Positions 40,771 to 51,000 of a DNA stretch of 64,000 bases are shown here, piece by piece. A program made the translations under genes and the position numbers. Within the stretch, counting starts at the first letter, position 1; every line of letters begins with the position of its first letter. The notes under the pieces are model-generated. The model saw only the letters and a program-made list of their open reading frames with translations. It did not search any database and was not told the DNA's origin. The DNA is from Diacronema lutheri (lineage: Eukaryota > Haptophyta > Pavlovophyceae > Pavlovales > Pavlovaceae): NCBI GenBank assembly GCA_019448385.1, contig JAGTXO010000083.1, positions 1 to 64,000 of the forward strand, read 5' to 3'.

Positions 40771-42354
40771 CTACACGTGAGGCACCGCCGGCAGATCGCT
40801 CGCCAAGCGGCGCGTGCCCATGCCCGCGTGCACGTCCCCCTCGTCCGGCGGCTCATGCTCGTCGGAGCTCAACCGGACCGGACCGCGCCATCTCCGCTCC
40901 GCGCGGCGGCGGCGGTGCGCGAGGCAGCGCATGCAGGCGAGCGCGAGCACGCAGCCGACGACCGCCGCGCCGCAGATCGCCGCGGCGGCTGCGCCGGCTT
41001 GCAGCGCGAGCGCGCCGGCGGGAGGCGCGGACGGCGCGGCGTGCGGGGGCAGCGCGCACAACTCCGCCTTCCCGATGGCGTAGTGCACGACATGCGCGCT
41101 CTCGCCGGGCCACGCGCAGCTGACGGGCAGCGCGACGAGCGGCTCGGCGCCAAGCTCGTCGCACGCGTACTCGACCGCGCCCGTCGCGCTTTCCTCGCGT
41201 AGCGCGCAGAGGCGCGCTGCGGGCGCGAGTGCCGCCATTGCCCGTGCGCGCGAGGGCTCTGCAAGGAAACCGCCGATGAGCGCGCGCACGAGGTTGGGCG
41301 AGGCGGTGCCGAGGCCGTGCACGGGGAGCAGGTGCTGCGGCAGCACGACGGACACCGCATTGCGCAGGCCCTGGGCACGCATGGCCGCGAAGCAGCTGCC
41401 GCGCAGCGGAGGCGCGCTCGCGTCCGCGGCGGCCACCTCCGCCGCGACCGACGCGTTGCGCGCGGCGGAGAAGAAAGGGTCGCGCTCGCTCACGAGCGCG
41501 AGGAGCGGGCTGGACGGCGCACACTCGCCCGCGCAGATCGCCAGACCCTCCGCGCAGCTCATGAAGTAGTTCGCCTCGCACGACCACTGCAGCACGAGGC
41601 GGCCGCTCAGCGTCGCGCCGTGCGCGTCCGCGTCGGCGAACCGCGCGGCCACCATGCCGCCCTCGCTCGCGCCGGCGAGGAAGAGCTTGCGCCCGTTGCG
41701 CAGCGAAGCCGGGAGCAGGCGGAACGCCTCGGACAGCTCGCGCCGCCGCAGTTCAAAGATGCGCTCGTAGTACGAGGCCCATCCGGACCGATCAATGAGG
41801 ATGGCGCGCGCGGACGACGCGTAGCAGCCCGCGCGGCCGCCGGTGTTGATCGGCTGGCACGCGCTCGCGTAGACGTTGTTGGCGCACCAGAAGCTGTCCG
41901 TGCCGCTCGCCTCTGCCGCGCGGATCGCCGCTGCTAGGTCGGCGACCGGCGCGCGCACGCGCACACCGAGCGCGCCGCCCGCCATCGAGTCGGGCGCGAT
42001 CACAACGTACCCGCGCGCGGCGATCATCGTAACGTACTTCCAGTTGTCGCCGATGAGGCCGGACGAGCCGTGTGCAAAGACCACCGCGCCGCAGCCGCAC
42101 GCGAGGTCGGCGCGCGCCGGCAGCTCGGCCAGCCGGCCGAGCCACAGCCGCTCGGCGCCCGACCGGCTGCGCACGTTGGGCTCGACGCGCAGCAGCTCGA
42201 CGCACGCGCTCGGCAGCGCGACGAACGCGGCGTCGTACGCGTAGCGGTAGGCCGATGTCTCGGGCGGCAGCGGCGGGAAGGTGAGCGTGCCGCCCGTGCC
42301 CGTCGCGATGCTGAGCGGCGCGCTCGCGTTTCTGCTGCACGCGAACGGCGCCAT
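40771..42354 (-). CDS. Membrane-anchored alpha/beta hydrolase
   Basis: An intronless protein of 527 residues from the ATG at 42354. It shows the oxyanion strand-turn VVFAHGSSGLIGDNWKYV, the YVVIAPDSMAGGA strand, and the nucleophile elbow LAGASEGGMVAARF (Gly-x-Ser-x-Gly). Late acid and His regions are SERDPFFSAA and HLLPVHGLG. Many cysteines suggest a lumenal or extracellular location. One C-terminal membrane helix (around AAAAAICGAAVVGCVLALACM) is followed by a basic tail, so it is probably type I-anchored. The overall form resembles dienelactone-hydrolase-like esterases; the substrate is unknown. The frame stays open upstream, but that would run into the divergent MFS gene. No clear signal peptide is seen, so the start is uncertain. 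Confidence 0.75.
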   Translation of the reverse strand: MAPFACSRNASAPLSIATGTGGTLTFPPLPPETSAYRYAYDAAFVALPSACVELLRVEPNVRSRSGAERLWLGRLAELPARADLACGCGAVVFAHGSSGLIGDNWKYVTMIAARGYVVIAPDSMAGGALGVRVRAPVADLAAAIRAAEASGTDSFWCANNVYASACQPINTGGRAGCYASSARAILIDRSGWASYYERIFELRRRELSEAFRLLPASLRNGRKLFLAGASEGGMVAARFADADAHGATLSGRLVLQWSCEANYFMSCAEGLAICAGECAPSSPLLALVSERDPFFSAARNASVAAEVAAADASAPPLRGSCFAAMRAQGLRNAVSVVLPQHLLPVHGLGTASPNLVRALIGGFLAEPSRARAMAALAPAARLCALREESATGAVEYACDELGAEPLVALPVSCAWPGESAHVVHYAIGKAELCALPPHAAPSAPPAGALALQAGAAAAAICGAAVVGCVLALACMRCLAHRRRRAERRWRGPVRLSSDEHEPPDEGDVHAGMGTRRLASDLPAVPHV

Positions 42355-42378
42355 CCTTGCGGGTCTCAACGCCGCGCG
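42355..42378. promoter_or_regulatory. 24-bp gap between divergent start codons
   Basis: The proposed ATGs of the hydrolase (42354, minus) and the MFS transporter (42379, plus) are only 24 bp apart, the tightest divergent pair here. One of the two true starts may lie further inside its gene. Confidence 0.4.
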
Positions 42379-43734
42379 ATGCCGTCGCGGGCGACGCGGC
42401 CATCGGCCGAGGCCGATCGGCGGCAGAGCATCCGGGCGTGGACGTGCTACGCGGCGATTGGGTACGTGGCGGTGACTGTCACGGTCGTCGGGCTCACGCT
42501 GGACCAGCTCGCCCAGCTCGTCGGCGTACGCGGCGGCGTCGAGCTGCGCCAAATCTTCCTTGGGCGCGGCGTGGGCGCGGTCGTGGGCACGCTCGTCAGC
42601 GGGTGGATGCTCGACCGCTTCCCGGTGAAACGGGTGGTCACGCTGTTCAGCGTGAGCTCTGCTTTGTTCCTCGCCGCCGTGCCCGCCGCGCGCACCGTCC
42701 CCGCGCTCGTGTGCCTCTTCTTTGCGGTCGGCCTCTCGGGCTCGGCGCTCGTCGTCTGCGCGACCACGAGCGCGTGCTGGGCGTTCCCGGGCGCGTCGGT
42801 CGGACCGGTGATGTCGGCGGCGGCCGCGTCATTTGGCGTCTCCTCCGCGCTGCTCCCGCTCCTCCTCCGCCCCTTCGCCGCCTCGCTGCGCGCGCAGTAC
42901 ACGCTGAGCAGCGGTTGCGCCATTCCGGCGCTGCTCCTCCTGGCGCTCTCGACCGCGCCCACGCGCCCGCCGCGCCTCAGCGCGTTGCCGCGCGGTGTGG
43001 TGGAGGCGGGAGGGCTCGAGGGCGGGCCGGGTCGTCCGCCGCCCGCCGGCGCGGCCGCCGAGCTGGGCTGCGCGCCGCACGGCGGCAGCGGCGGCTGCTG
43101 CCGCTGCCGTCGGAGCACGGCCCTCACCCTGAGCGCAGGCGTCGTGCAGGTGCTGCTGCAAGGCGGCCTTTCATCGCTCATGGGCTGGATCGTCTCGTTC
43201 GGCCGGATGCACTGGGACGAGGCCGACTCCGCCTCCGCGCTCATCTCGGCGCTGCAGGGCGCGTCCACAGTCGGCTGCGTTGCTGCCGCCCACTTTCAAA
43301 AGCGCTGCGACCTCCTCGTCCTCCTCCCCGCGCAGCTCGCGGTTGCGACGGCGGGGATGCTCGCGGCGATCGCGCTTACGTCGTCGGGGAGCGCCGGCTT
43401 CGTCGCCATCGGCTGGTACGGCTTTTTCGCCGGCCCAACCGTCGCGTACTGCTCGTCACTGCTCAATACGCACGTGCGGCTCACTGGCTTTCGGATGGGC
43501 GTCGTGAGCGTCGGGATCAACGTGGGCGCCAACCTCGTGCCGTGGGGCGTGGGCTGCCTGATGAGCGCCTTTGGCCCGCTCGCGCTCGTGCTCTCCATCT
43601 GCGCCGCAAACACGCTGCTCGTCGTCGCGCTCGGCGGCGCGGCCGCGTGGACGTGCCTCGCGCGGCGGCGTGAACCGGCGGGCGGCGTCGAGCCGCTGCT
43701 CGGCGCAAAGGAGGCGCACCGCGGATGCGACTGA
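42379..43734 (+). CDS. Major facilitator superfamily transporter
   Basis: An intronless 451-residue protein with about 11-12 hydrophobic helices and a central cytosolic loop (about 42960-43120) between two six-helix halves. The motif-A region after helix 2 reads GTLVSGWMLDRFPVKRV, the usual G-x3-D-R-x-G/K form. The N-terminus is short and basic. The distal half has WIVSFGRMHW and FFAGPTVAYCSSLLNTHV. This resembles sugar-phosphate or fucose-permease-like MFS groups, but the substrate cannot be told. The C-terminal tail ends near 43734, just before a poly-G tract that separates it from the convergent Lines-like gene. Confidence 0.85.
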   Translation: MPSRATRPSAEADRRQSIRAWTCYAAIGYVAVTVTVVGLTLDQLAQLVGVRGGVELRQIFLGRGVGAVVGTLVSGWMLDRFPVKRVVTLFSVSSALFLAAVPAARTVPALVCLFFAVGLSGSALVVCATTSACWAFPGASVGPVMSAAAASFGVSSALLPLLLRPFAASLRAQYTLSSGCAIPALLLLALSTAPTRPPRLSALPRGVVEAGGLEGGPGRPPPAGAAAELGCAPHGGSGGCCRCRRSTALTLSAGVVQVLLQGGLSSLMGWIVSFGRMHWDEADSASALISALQGASTVGCVAAAHFQKRCDLLVLLPAQLAVATAGMLAAIALTSSGSAGFVAIGWYGFFAGPTVAYCSSLLNTHVRLTGFRMGVVSVGINVGANLVPWGVGCLMSAFGPLALVLSICAANTLLVVALGGAAAWTCLARRREPAGGVEPLLGAKEAHRGCD

Positions 43735-43758
43735 CGAAACCCCCGGCCGCCTGTAGCC

Positions 43759-43760
43759 TT

Positions 43761-43803
<43 letters not shown>

Positions 43804-43824
43804 AGGGGGGGGGCCGGGGGGGTC
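43759..43824. repeat. Poly-G tract between convergent genes
   Basis: An uninterrupted run of about 39 G (43764-43802) continues into a G-rich stretch to about 43820. It fills the gap between the MFS stop (43734) and the Lines-like stop (43825, minus). Such tracts form G-quadruplexes and could act in transcript ending; the run length may be unreliable in assembly. Confidence 0.85.
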
Positions 43825-45318
43825 TCAGTGAGACACGGACACGCAGAGGAGCGAGTGCCAGTCCAAACTGACGGCGTGCCCGAGGCGACGCACAAGCGGC
43901 GCCGCGCTGTAGCCGAAGGCGTGCGCAACGTCCCTGCGCCGAACCTCGTCGAGCAGCCGCCGCAAGAAGTCAAGCAACCGCTCGCCCTCGGCGCGCGTTT
44001 CCTCGGCAGGCGCGCGCGCCGGCTGCGCGCCGCATGGGGACGGGCACGCCGCTCCGGCGGCGCGGCAGAGGGCGATGAGGTATGCGGCGCACTGCGCGCC
44101 CGTCTCGGGCGCCACAAGCCAGTCGACAAGCACGCCCGCGTCCGAGCCGATCATGGCGGACGCGCGCGCAAAGAGCCGGAACGGGCAGAGCGCGTGGGCG
44201 AGTCCGGTCGCCTCGGCGGCGGGCGAGGCGGCGGAGAGCGCGAGCTGCGGCATCGCCGCGCTGAGCGGGAGCGCGCAGCGTAGAAGATCGAGCAGCGCGG
44301 CGTCGTCGCCAATGCACAGCTCAAGCGCCCCACCCACAAGGCTGTCGGCAACCGCCGGCGCGAGCGCCTCGTGGTCGTGCGCGCCCGACACGCGCGCGAG
44401 TTCGAGCGCGAGGCGGCGGCAGAGGCGCAGCGCGTCGAGCGCGCGCGCGGCCGCGGCATCTGGCGCGTCAGCGGAGGCCGCCGACACGCCCGGCGTCGAA
44501 GCGTGCCGCAGCACCACGCTCGCGCGCACGAGCGCGCGCGCGGCCGCGAGAAGGACGGCGCGATCGCCGACGAGCCCGGCGCCCGACGGTGGCCATGCGT
44601 GGGCCTCGTCGCCCACGTCGGCGTGGGCGTCGGCGTGGGCGGAGCGGCGTGCGCGCGACCACGCCGCAGCGGACAGCACGACTGTCGCGCTCGCTTCGAG
44701 CTCCAGCTCGGGGAGCGTGCCATAGAGCTTGAGGAAGTTGCCAAATGCCGCGCGCGCTCCGCACTGGAGGGGGCTGCACGCGCCGCCGAGCGGCGCGAGC
44801 GCGCGCGCGCACGCGTTGTGAAGCTCGGCGCAAGAAGCGGCGCTACCTTGCGCGTTTCTCGGTGCAAACTCGTCCCGCCCGGCATCCACGCCGCCGTCGC
44901 CGACGGCCTGCAGCGCGCTGGCGCACAGCTCGAGCAGCGCGTGGGCAACGTTGGACGAGCGACGCGCCGTCGCGCGCGTCACAAGCCCCCCGGCCGCGTC
45001 GACGAGGCGAGGAAGAGCGGCGCGCACGAGCTGCGCGGCGGATTTTGCGCTCGCGAGGGTAGAGAGCAGCAGTAGCGCGCGCTCTTCGTCGTACGTGCGC
45101 TCGGCGCGCGTAACATCGTTGAGCAGCTCGACGGTGAGCGCGCGCACGCTCCGTCCATCCCGCAGTTGCGCGCGCGCGGGCGAGGCGCGTGGCGCGCACA
45201 GCGCGCGGCGGAGGCGTTGCCGCGCACGGAAGGCGCGCAAATTGGCTGGCACGCGACTCGCGCCCTCGCGCTCCGCGGCGCGCGCGCTCGCGCGCAGGTC
45301 TGCGAAAATTCCGTCCAT
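43825..45318 (-). CDS. Lines-like (LINS) helical-repeat protein
   Basis: An intronless 497-residue Leu/Ala-rich all-helical protein. Helices fit an ARM/HEAT-like superhelix: AQLVRAALPRLVDAAGGLV, NVAHALLELCASAL and others. The C-terminal part resembles the Lines family layout: a Cys-rich IGSDAGVLVDWLVAPETGAQ segment, then a long helix LLDFLRRLLDEVRR and a closing SAAPLVRRLGHAVSL. The family is widespread but poorly understood. Identification rests on the C-terminal pattern and is moderate. The promoter contains three 13-bp repeats. Confidence 0.5.
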   Translation of the reverse strand: MDGIFADLRASARAAEREGASRVPANLRAFRARQRLRRALCAPRASPARAQLRDGRSVRALTVELLNDVTRAERTYDEERALLLLSTLASAKSAAQLVRAALPRLVDAAGGLVTRATARRSSNVAHALLELCASALQAVGDGGVDAGRDEFAPRNAQGSAASCAELHNACARALAPLGGACSPLQCGARAAFGNFLKLYGTLPELELEASATVVLSAAAWSRARRSAHADAHADVGDEAHAWPPSGAGLVGDRAVLLAAARALVRASVVLRHASTPGVSAASADAPDAAAARALDALRLCRRLALELARVSGAHDHEALAPAVADSLVGGALELCIGDDAALLDLLRCALPLSAAMPQLALSAASPAAEATGLAHALCPFRLFARASAMIGSDAGVLVDWLVAPETGAQCAAYLIALCRAAGAACPSPCGAQPARAPAEETRAEGERLLDFLRRLLDEVRRRDVAHAFGYSAAPLVRRLGHAVSLDWHSLLCVSVSH

Positions 45319-45355
45319 CGGCCGCGCAGCGAGTCCTCATCAGTCTCGGGGGCGC

Positions 45356-45394
45356 GACAGTCAAGACTGACAGTCAAGACTGACAGTCACGACT
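45356..45394. repeat. Three 13-bp direct repeats upstream of the Lines-like gene
   Basis: GACAGTCAAGACT occurs three times head to tail (last copy with one change), 38 bp upstream of the minus-strand ATG at 45318. Position and AT-richer content suggest a regulatory array, but simple slippage is equally possible. Confidence 0.7.
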
Positions 45395-45583
45395 CGGTTT
45401 TCTTCTCCAGGATACCAAGCCGCGCGCACGGCCGTACAGCCAGATGCGCGTGGCCCCGCATCGACTGTCTTTCACCCTCTTCGTGGTATGGGCGTTTTCT
45501 GCTGCGAGCGTCCGCGCTCCGGGCCGGAGCGGCAGTCCGCACGTCCACCCGCAGTCCTCGCGGGCCGCGGCGCGCGCCTGCGC

Positions 45584-47034
45584 TCAGGCGCCCACGCCCG
45601 ACAGCGCCGCCTTGATCTTCTTGAGCTTGTTGCCGTAGCTGCCGCGTGCGCGCGCGCGCAAGACGCGGTGGAGGTGGCCGGAGGCACGCGCGGTATGAAC
45701 GGTGTGAGCGCGTGCGTGTACAGCGCGCGCGCCTCCCCGCCCGACCATGCGCGGCGCTGCGCTGGGCATGGCGCAAGACCACCCTGCCATCCCCCCCCCC
45801 CCCCCCCCCCCCCCTCTATCCCCCCCCCTCCCCCCCCCCCGGCTCGCGCGCGGCACATCAAGCATCGAAAGAGGTTGCGCATCGAGCCGTGACCTGCCGC
45901 CGCGCCGGAGTGTCGCGGCGAGGCGCGCAGAGCCGCGCGGCGGTGCGAGGGCGGGGCAGCTGCGTACGACTTGTCGAGGATCTTGTCGCCATAATCGACA
46001 ATGTAGCCCTTGATGAGCTCGGGGTCGTACATGCGTACGATGCGCACCTTCTGCCACGGGAAGAACTCCTGCTTGATCGAATCGACGATCGCCTTCTCCT
46101 CCAGGTCGGGCAGCACCTGCGTCGCGCGTGGCCGGGGGCGCCCAAGCTCAGCTGCGGTGGGCGCCGTGCGCTGAGTGGTGACGATGGCGGCGAGCAGGCG
46201 ATGCGCAGCCCTTGGGGTTGGGGGCGGGGGGGGGGGGGGGGGGGGGGGGGGGAGGTTCCGAGCGGGGGCGCGTGCGGCGCGGCTTCCACGCCCTGCCCGC
46301 GGGCGGCCTGCGTGCGCGCCATTACGCGGCATCAGGGGCCAAAGCCACCCCCTTAGGGTGTGTGTGCACCACGGCCACCCTTCTGGTGGCGCCACGGCGT
46401 GACCGCGCTGCGCGCGCACCCTCGCGGCCGTGAGCGTGACGGTCAGCTCGCCCGACGCGGACGCGGTGAGCGCTCCAAAGCTGTGCGCGATCGGCATGAG
46501 GAACTTTGTGCGCGACGAGCTGGCGAGCACGCCGAGGAAGTGCTTGGTGGTCGTGCACAGGCCGAGCGCGGTGGCGACGCCCTCGATGCCCTTCGTCCGG
46601 TCCGCGCGCGAGACCGTCGGCGACGACAAAAAGCTGGCGACCGTCGCGGACGTGTTTGCGGCCGCGACGAGCTTCTTGAGATCCGCGTCAACCTTGCCCA
46701 ACTCCTTGGCCTTGACGGCCGAGTTGTACAGACCGGTGGCGTAACGGCCGGCGACGCCGTAGAGCTTGAGCGGCGCGGCGCCGGACACGTCGTCGAGCGA
46801 CTTGGACTCGCCCTTGCTCCCCAGGTAGTCCGCCTCCTCCTGCAGGATCCACGCGTTGAGCTCGGCGAGCTTGCCGTCGTACCGCATCGCAAGCTGCGCG
46901 GGCGTGAGACCCGGCACCTCAGCACCCAAGTCCTTGGCGGCCGGGCCAAACACCGCCTCGAGCGACGACGCTTGCCGGCGCGCGGCCGCGCTCACCAGCG
47001 CCCGCGCGGGGAGCAGCGCACGCCGAGCGAGCAT
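45584..47034 (-). CDS. ATP5PO: Mitochondrial ATP synthase OSCP subunit
   Basis: Exons 47034-46420, 46116-45968 and 45638-45584 keep phase and give 272 residues. The N-terminus MLARRALLPARALVSAAARR is a typical mitochondrial presequence. The delta/OSCP fold is recognisable: LYGVAGRYATGLYNSAVKA helix, VASFLSSPTVSRADRTKGIEG, NFL-type GVLASSSRTKFLMPIAHSFG, GELTVTLTAAR strand, and after splicing YDPELIKGYIVDYGDKILDKS ending KLKKIKAAL. OSCP links F1 to the peripheral stalk of ATP synthase. A roughly 60-residue insert between presequence and fold is unusual. Intron 1 (303 bp) holds a poly-C tract and intron 2 (329 bp) a poly-G tract on the sense strand. Confidence 0.9.
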
Positions 47035-47168
47035 CGTTCTGCCGATGAGGGCCCCCTTCGGCTTGCGAGGGGAGAGAGAGAGAGCACACCGGGCGAACCA
47101 AAAGTTCAAGCCCCCGGACTGTGGCGGGAGGGCAGCATGGCGCCTGGCCGGTGGGGCACCCTCTGCCG
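47035..47168. promoter_or_regulatory. Divergent promoter region, OSCP / TRAPPC9
   Basis: 134 bp between start codons at 47034 (minus) and 47169 (plus). It contains a GAGAGAGAGA stretch near 47075-47090, a common promoter-type motif, and no TATA box that I can see. Confidence 0.5.
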
Positions 47169-48008
47169 ATGAGTGGTCTGCTCGACAACGGCTGGGACCT
47201 GGACGCGGACATCCTCGACGCGGCGTGCGTACGCGTTGTGCTCGTCCGCTGCGGCGCCACCACCGACGCTGAGTACGGCCGCCTCTGCGCACTCGTGCGC
47301 GCGTGCGCCGTCGTGGCGCCCGCGGCCGCCGAGCCGCGCGCGCCGCCGCTCGGCGAGGATGTGGCGGAGCCGGCGACGGCAGAGGCGATGCGGCTGCGCT
47401 TCCTTGGCGAGTGGGCGCTCGACGCCGAGTGCGCCGCCGCGCGCGACGAGTGGCAGCTCCTCCAGCCGCACGTGGTCGTTCGCGCCGTCATCGGCGTGTG
47501 CGCGCCCGCGTCCGTCGCCGAGCGCGCGGCCGCGTGCGCAGAGGCGCGCAACAAGGCGGCGCGCGGCGCGCCGGGCGCGATCGTGCGCTGCTTTGCGTTC
47601 GACGCGCCCGACGATCTCTTTGCCGACGCCGCCGCCGACGCATGCGCGAGCGAGGCCGGATCGCCGCTGCTCGGCCGCCGCCGCTCGTCCTCGTCGGCGC
47701 TGTCGCACGATGGCGCCCCCGCGCTCCACGCGCAACCGCACGCACACTCGCTGCGGCTCGACACGGCGGGCGACGCGCTCGGCGGAGGGAGCGCGCCGCC
47801 ATCCGCGCACACCTCGGCCACCGCCGAGCTCGCACTCGTGCCCGCCGCTCCCGAGCTCGCGTGCGTGTACGTCGAGGCGCACCTCGCAGAGCTCGCGCTC
47901 GCCGTGCGCCACGCGCTGCGCGCGGACGGCGCGCGCGTCGCCGCGCGGCTCGCCGCGGCGGCGCGTGAGCTGGCGGAGGCGGACGCGGCAGGGGCCGGGG
48001 AGGGCGGA

Positions 48009-48041
<33 letters not shown>

Positions 48042-51000
48042 AGCGGCAGCGGCGACGACGAGGAGGAGGAGGAGGAGGACACGCGGCGCGGCGCCCCCGC
48101 CGGCCGGCGCGACGAGGGCGGGAACACGGACGACACGGCCGCGCCGTCCGCCGCACCGCAGCAGCTGGTGGCTGAGTTTGGCCAGCTGCTCGGCCCGCTC
48201 GGATCGGCGGTGCTGGCCGCGCTCGGGCGCTCGCGCGCGCGCGCGCGGCTGCTCGCGCGCGCCGAGCTCGCGCGCGCGAGCCACGCGCTGCTGCGCGGCG
48301 CGCTCGGCGAAGCACTCGGCCTCTTCGCGGCCGCGCTCGACGGCACCGAGCTCGCAGCGGACGACGGCGCGCACGCGGCGGCGCTCGAGGGCGTGGCGGC
48401 GGCGCAGCTGCTCAACGGCGGCCCGTCCGCCGCGCACGCCGACGAGAAGCTGCGCGAGGCCATTCGCCGGTACGGCCGGCTGATGGTGGCGGGCGCGCAG
48501 GCGCGATGCGAGGCGACGATCCGCCTGGGCGCGCACGTCGCCGCGCTCGGCGCTGGCGCGCGTGCCGTGGGCATGCTCGTGCGCAGCGCGACGAGCGAGG
48601 GGAGCGACGGCCCGCGCGGCCCGCCGCTCGCGCGCGTGCGCATGGCCGTCGGCGCGGCGGCGTGCTGCGCGCGCATCGGCTACCCGCGGCAGGGCGCGCT
48701 GCTCGTCGGGCTCGCGGCCGCGGCGGCGGATGCGGACGGCGAGCTGCGCGCGTGTGCCTTTGCGCTGCTCGCGCTGCTCGTGCCCGCCGAGCCGGGTGGC
48801 GTAGAGCGCGCGCGCGCGCACGCGCGCGCGAGCAGCGTCGCCGCCGCGCTCGGCGCGGAGCGCGCGACGGCAGGCGGAGCGCCGGCGCGCGCGCGCGCGG
48901 CGTCGGTGGCCGTGACGGCCGCGCACGCCGCGCGCGCACCCGCGTGGCGCGCGCAACTCGCGCTTGCCGTCGCGCTGCCGCGCGGCTGGGCTCGGCTGCA
49001 GGAGGGCACGCTCGCCGCCGCCGTGCGCGCGGCGCACGCGATCCTCTCGCGCCCGCGCTCGGCCGCGCACGGCGCGCAGGCCCTCCGCCGCGATGCGTGC
49101 TCCTTCGCCCTCGCCGCGCTCGACGCGCGCGTGCGCGGCGCGCGCCGGCCGCTCGGCGTGCGCGCGCAGGCGCTGCTGCTCCGCGCGGGCAGCGAGTGGG
49201 GTTGTGCGCTGTGTCCTCCGCTCCTCTTTGCGCACGCGCCGCGCGGCGACGCATGGTGCGCGGCGGCCGCGCCGCTCTGCACGCGCGCCGGTGGAGAACC
49301 AAAGCTCGGGCTGCCCGCCGTCGAGGCCGTCGTGCCGCTGCCGCTGCCGCGCGCGCGCGCGCCGCGCTGGCTGGACGAGGCGGCCACGCCCGACGGCACG
49401 GCGGCAGAGCGCGACGGCACGGCGGCAGAGCGCGACGGCACGGCGGCAGAGCGCGACGGCACGGCGGCAGAGCGCGACGGCACGGCGGCAGAGCGCGACG
49501 GCACGGCGGTAGAGCGCGACGGCACGGCGGCAGAGCGCGACGCGCCGGACGACGCGCGCCGCGCGCCGCGGCCGACGGCGAGCGGCGGCACGTTCATCTA
49601 TTCGGCGATCGAGGCGCGCGCGCGCAAGCGCGAGGCCGACGAGCGCGCGCGCGCGGCAGCGAGCGCGCGCGCGCGCGCCGGCGGTGGCATGTGCGCGCCG
49701 CCGCTGCCGCTCGAGCGCGCGCGCGTGTGGGTGTGCGGCGAGAGCGCCGAGGTGGCGGTGATCCTCTCCAACCCGTTGGCCGTGCCGCTCGAGATCTGCG
49801 CGCTCGCGCTCGAGACGGACGGCGTGCCCCTCGCCGGCGACACGGACGGCGGCGCGGCGGTGCCGTGCACCGTGCCGCCGCGCGGCTCGCTCTCGCTCCG
49901 GCTCGGCATCACGCCGCTCGCCGCGGGGCGCCTCACCGTGCGCGCGCTGCACGTTGGCATCTGCGCGGGCGCCGCGCGCGTGCGCGTGCCGCTCGCCGCC
50001 GACGGCTCGGCCGCCGCGGCCGCCGCCGACGCGCCCGACGCGCCAGCGGGCGCGCCGGTGCGCGACGCCGCCGCCGCGGAGCCCGGCGTGTGCGTGTGCG
50101 TGTGCCCGCCGCTGCCGCTGCTCTGCGCGCGCGCGACCGGCTCCGCCGCGCAGCTGCGCACGCTGCGCGCGCTGCGCGGCGAGGTGCGCGCCATCGCGTG
50201 CTCGCTGCGCAACGTCGGCGCCGCCTCCGCGTGCGCGCTGCGCGTTGCCGCGCCGGCGGCCGGGTCGGCGGCGGCCGCCGCGCGAGCGCTCGAGGCGCAG
50301 CTGAGCGGCGCAACGTGCGAGGCGCGCGCGCTGCTGCTCGCCGACCCGGCCGACTTTCGCGACGCGTCCGCGCCGCCACTCGGCGCGCTCTGCCGCTGGC
50401 ACGCGCCTGCGCCGGCCGGCGCGCCGCCGGCTGCCATTGAGGCGCGTGGCGCGCTGCTGCTGCGCGGCGAGCTGCACGCGCCGTGCGAGGACGGCGTGGG
50501 CGAGGACGGGCTGCGCGTCTCGTACGCGTCGCGCCTTCTCACGTACGCGCGCGCGCCGGCCGAGGGCGATGGCGGCAGCGGCGCTGCGCCGCGCGCGCCG
50601 CGTGCGTGCGAGCCGGGCGCGCCGGGCGCGGGGCGGTGGTGGCGCGAGGCGGGCGTGCACGTGCGCGTGCGCGTGGCGGGCGGCGTCGCGGTCCGGAGCG
50701 CGGCGGTGCTCGCGCGGCCGCGCGGCCGCACCGCCGCGGCGCGCACTGGCCCCGACGCCGCGGCGTCCGGTGGGTGCGCGGACGCAGAGCGTTGGCTCGC
50801 TATTCTGCTCGCACACGATGCGCCAGCGGGCGAGGGCGACGGCGACGGTGGCGACGGCGGCGGCGGTGGCGACGATGGCGGCGTGGGCGCGCGATCGCGC
50901 AGAACGCTCGTCGTGCGCGCCGCGCTGCTCGCGCGCGGCGCACGTGCCGGCGATGGCGCACGTGCCGGCGATGGCGAGCTCTCGCGCGCCGCTGTGCAGC

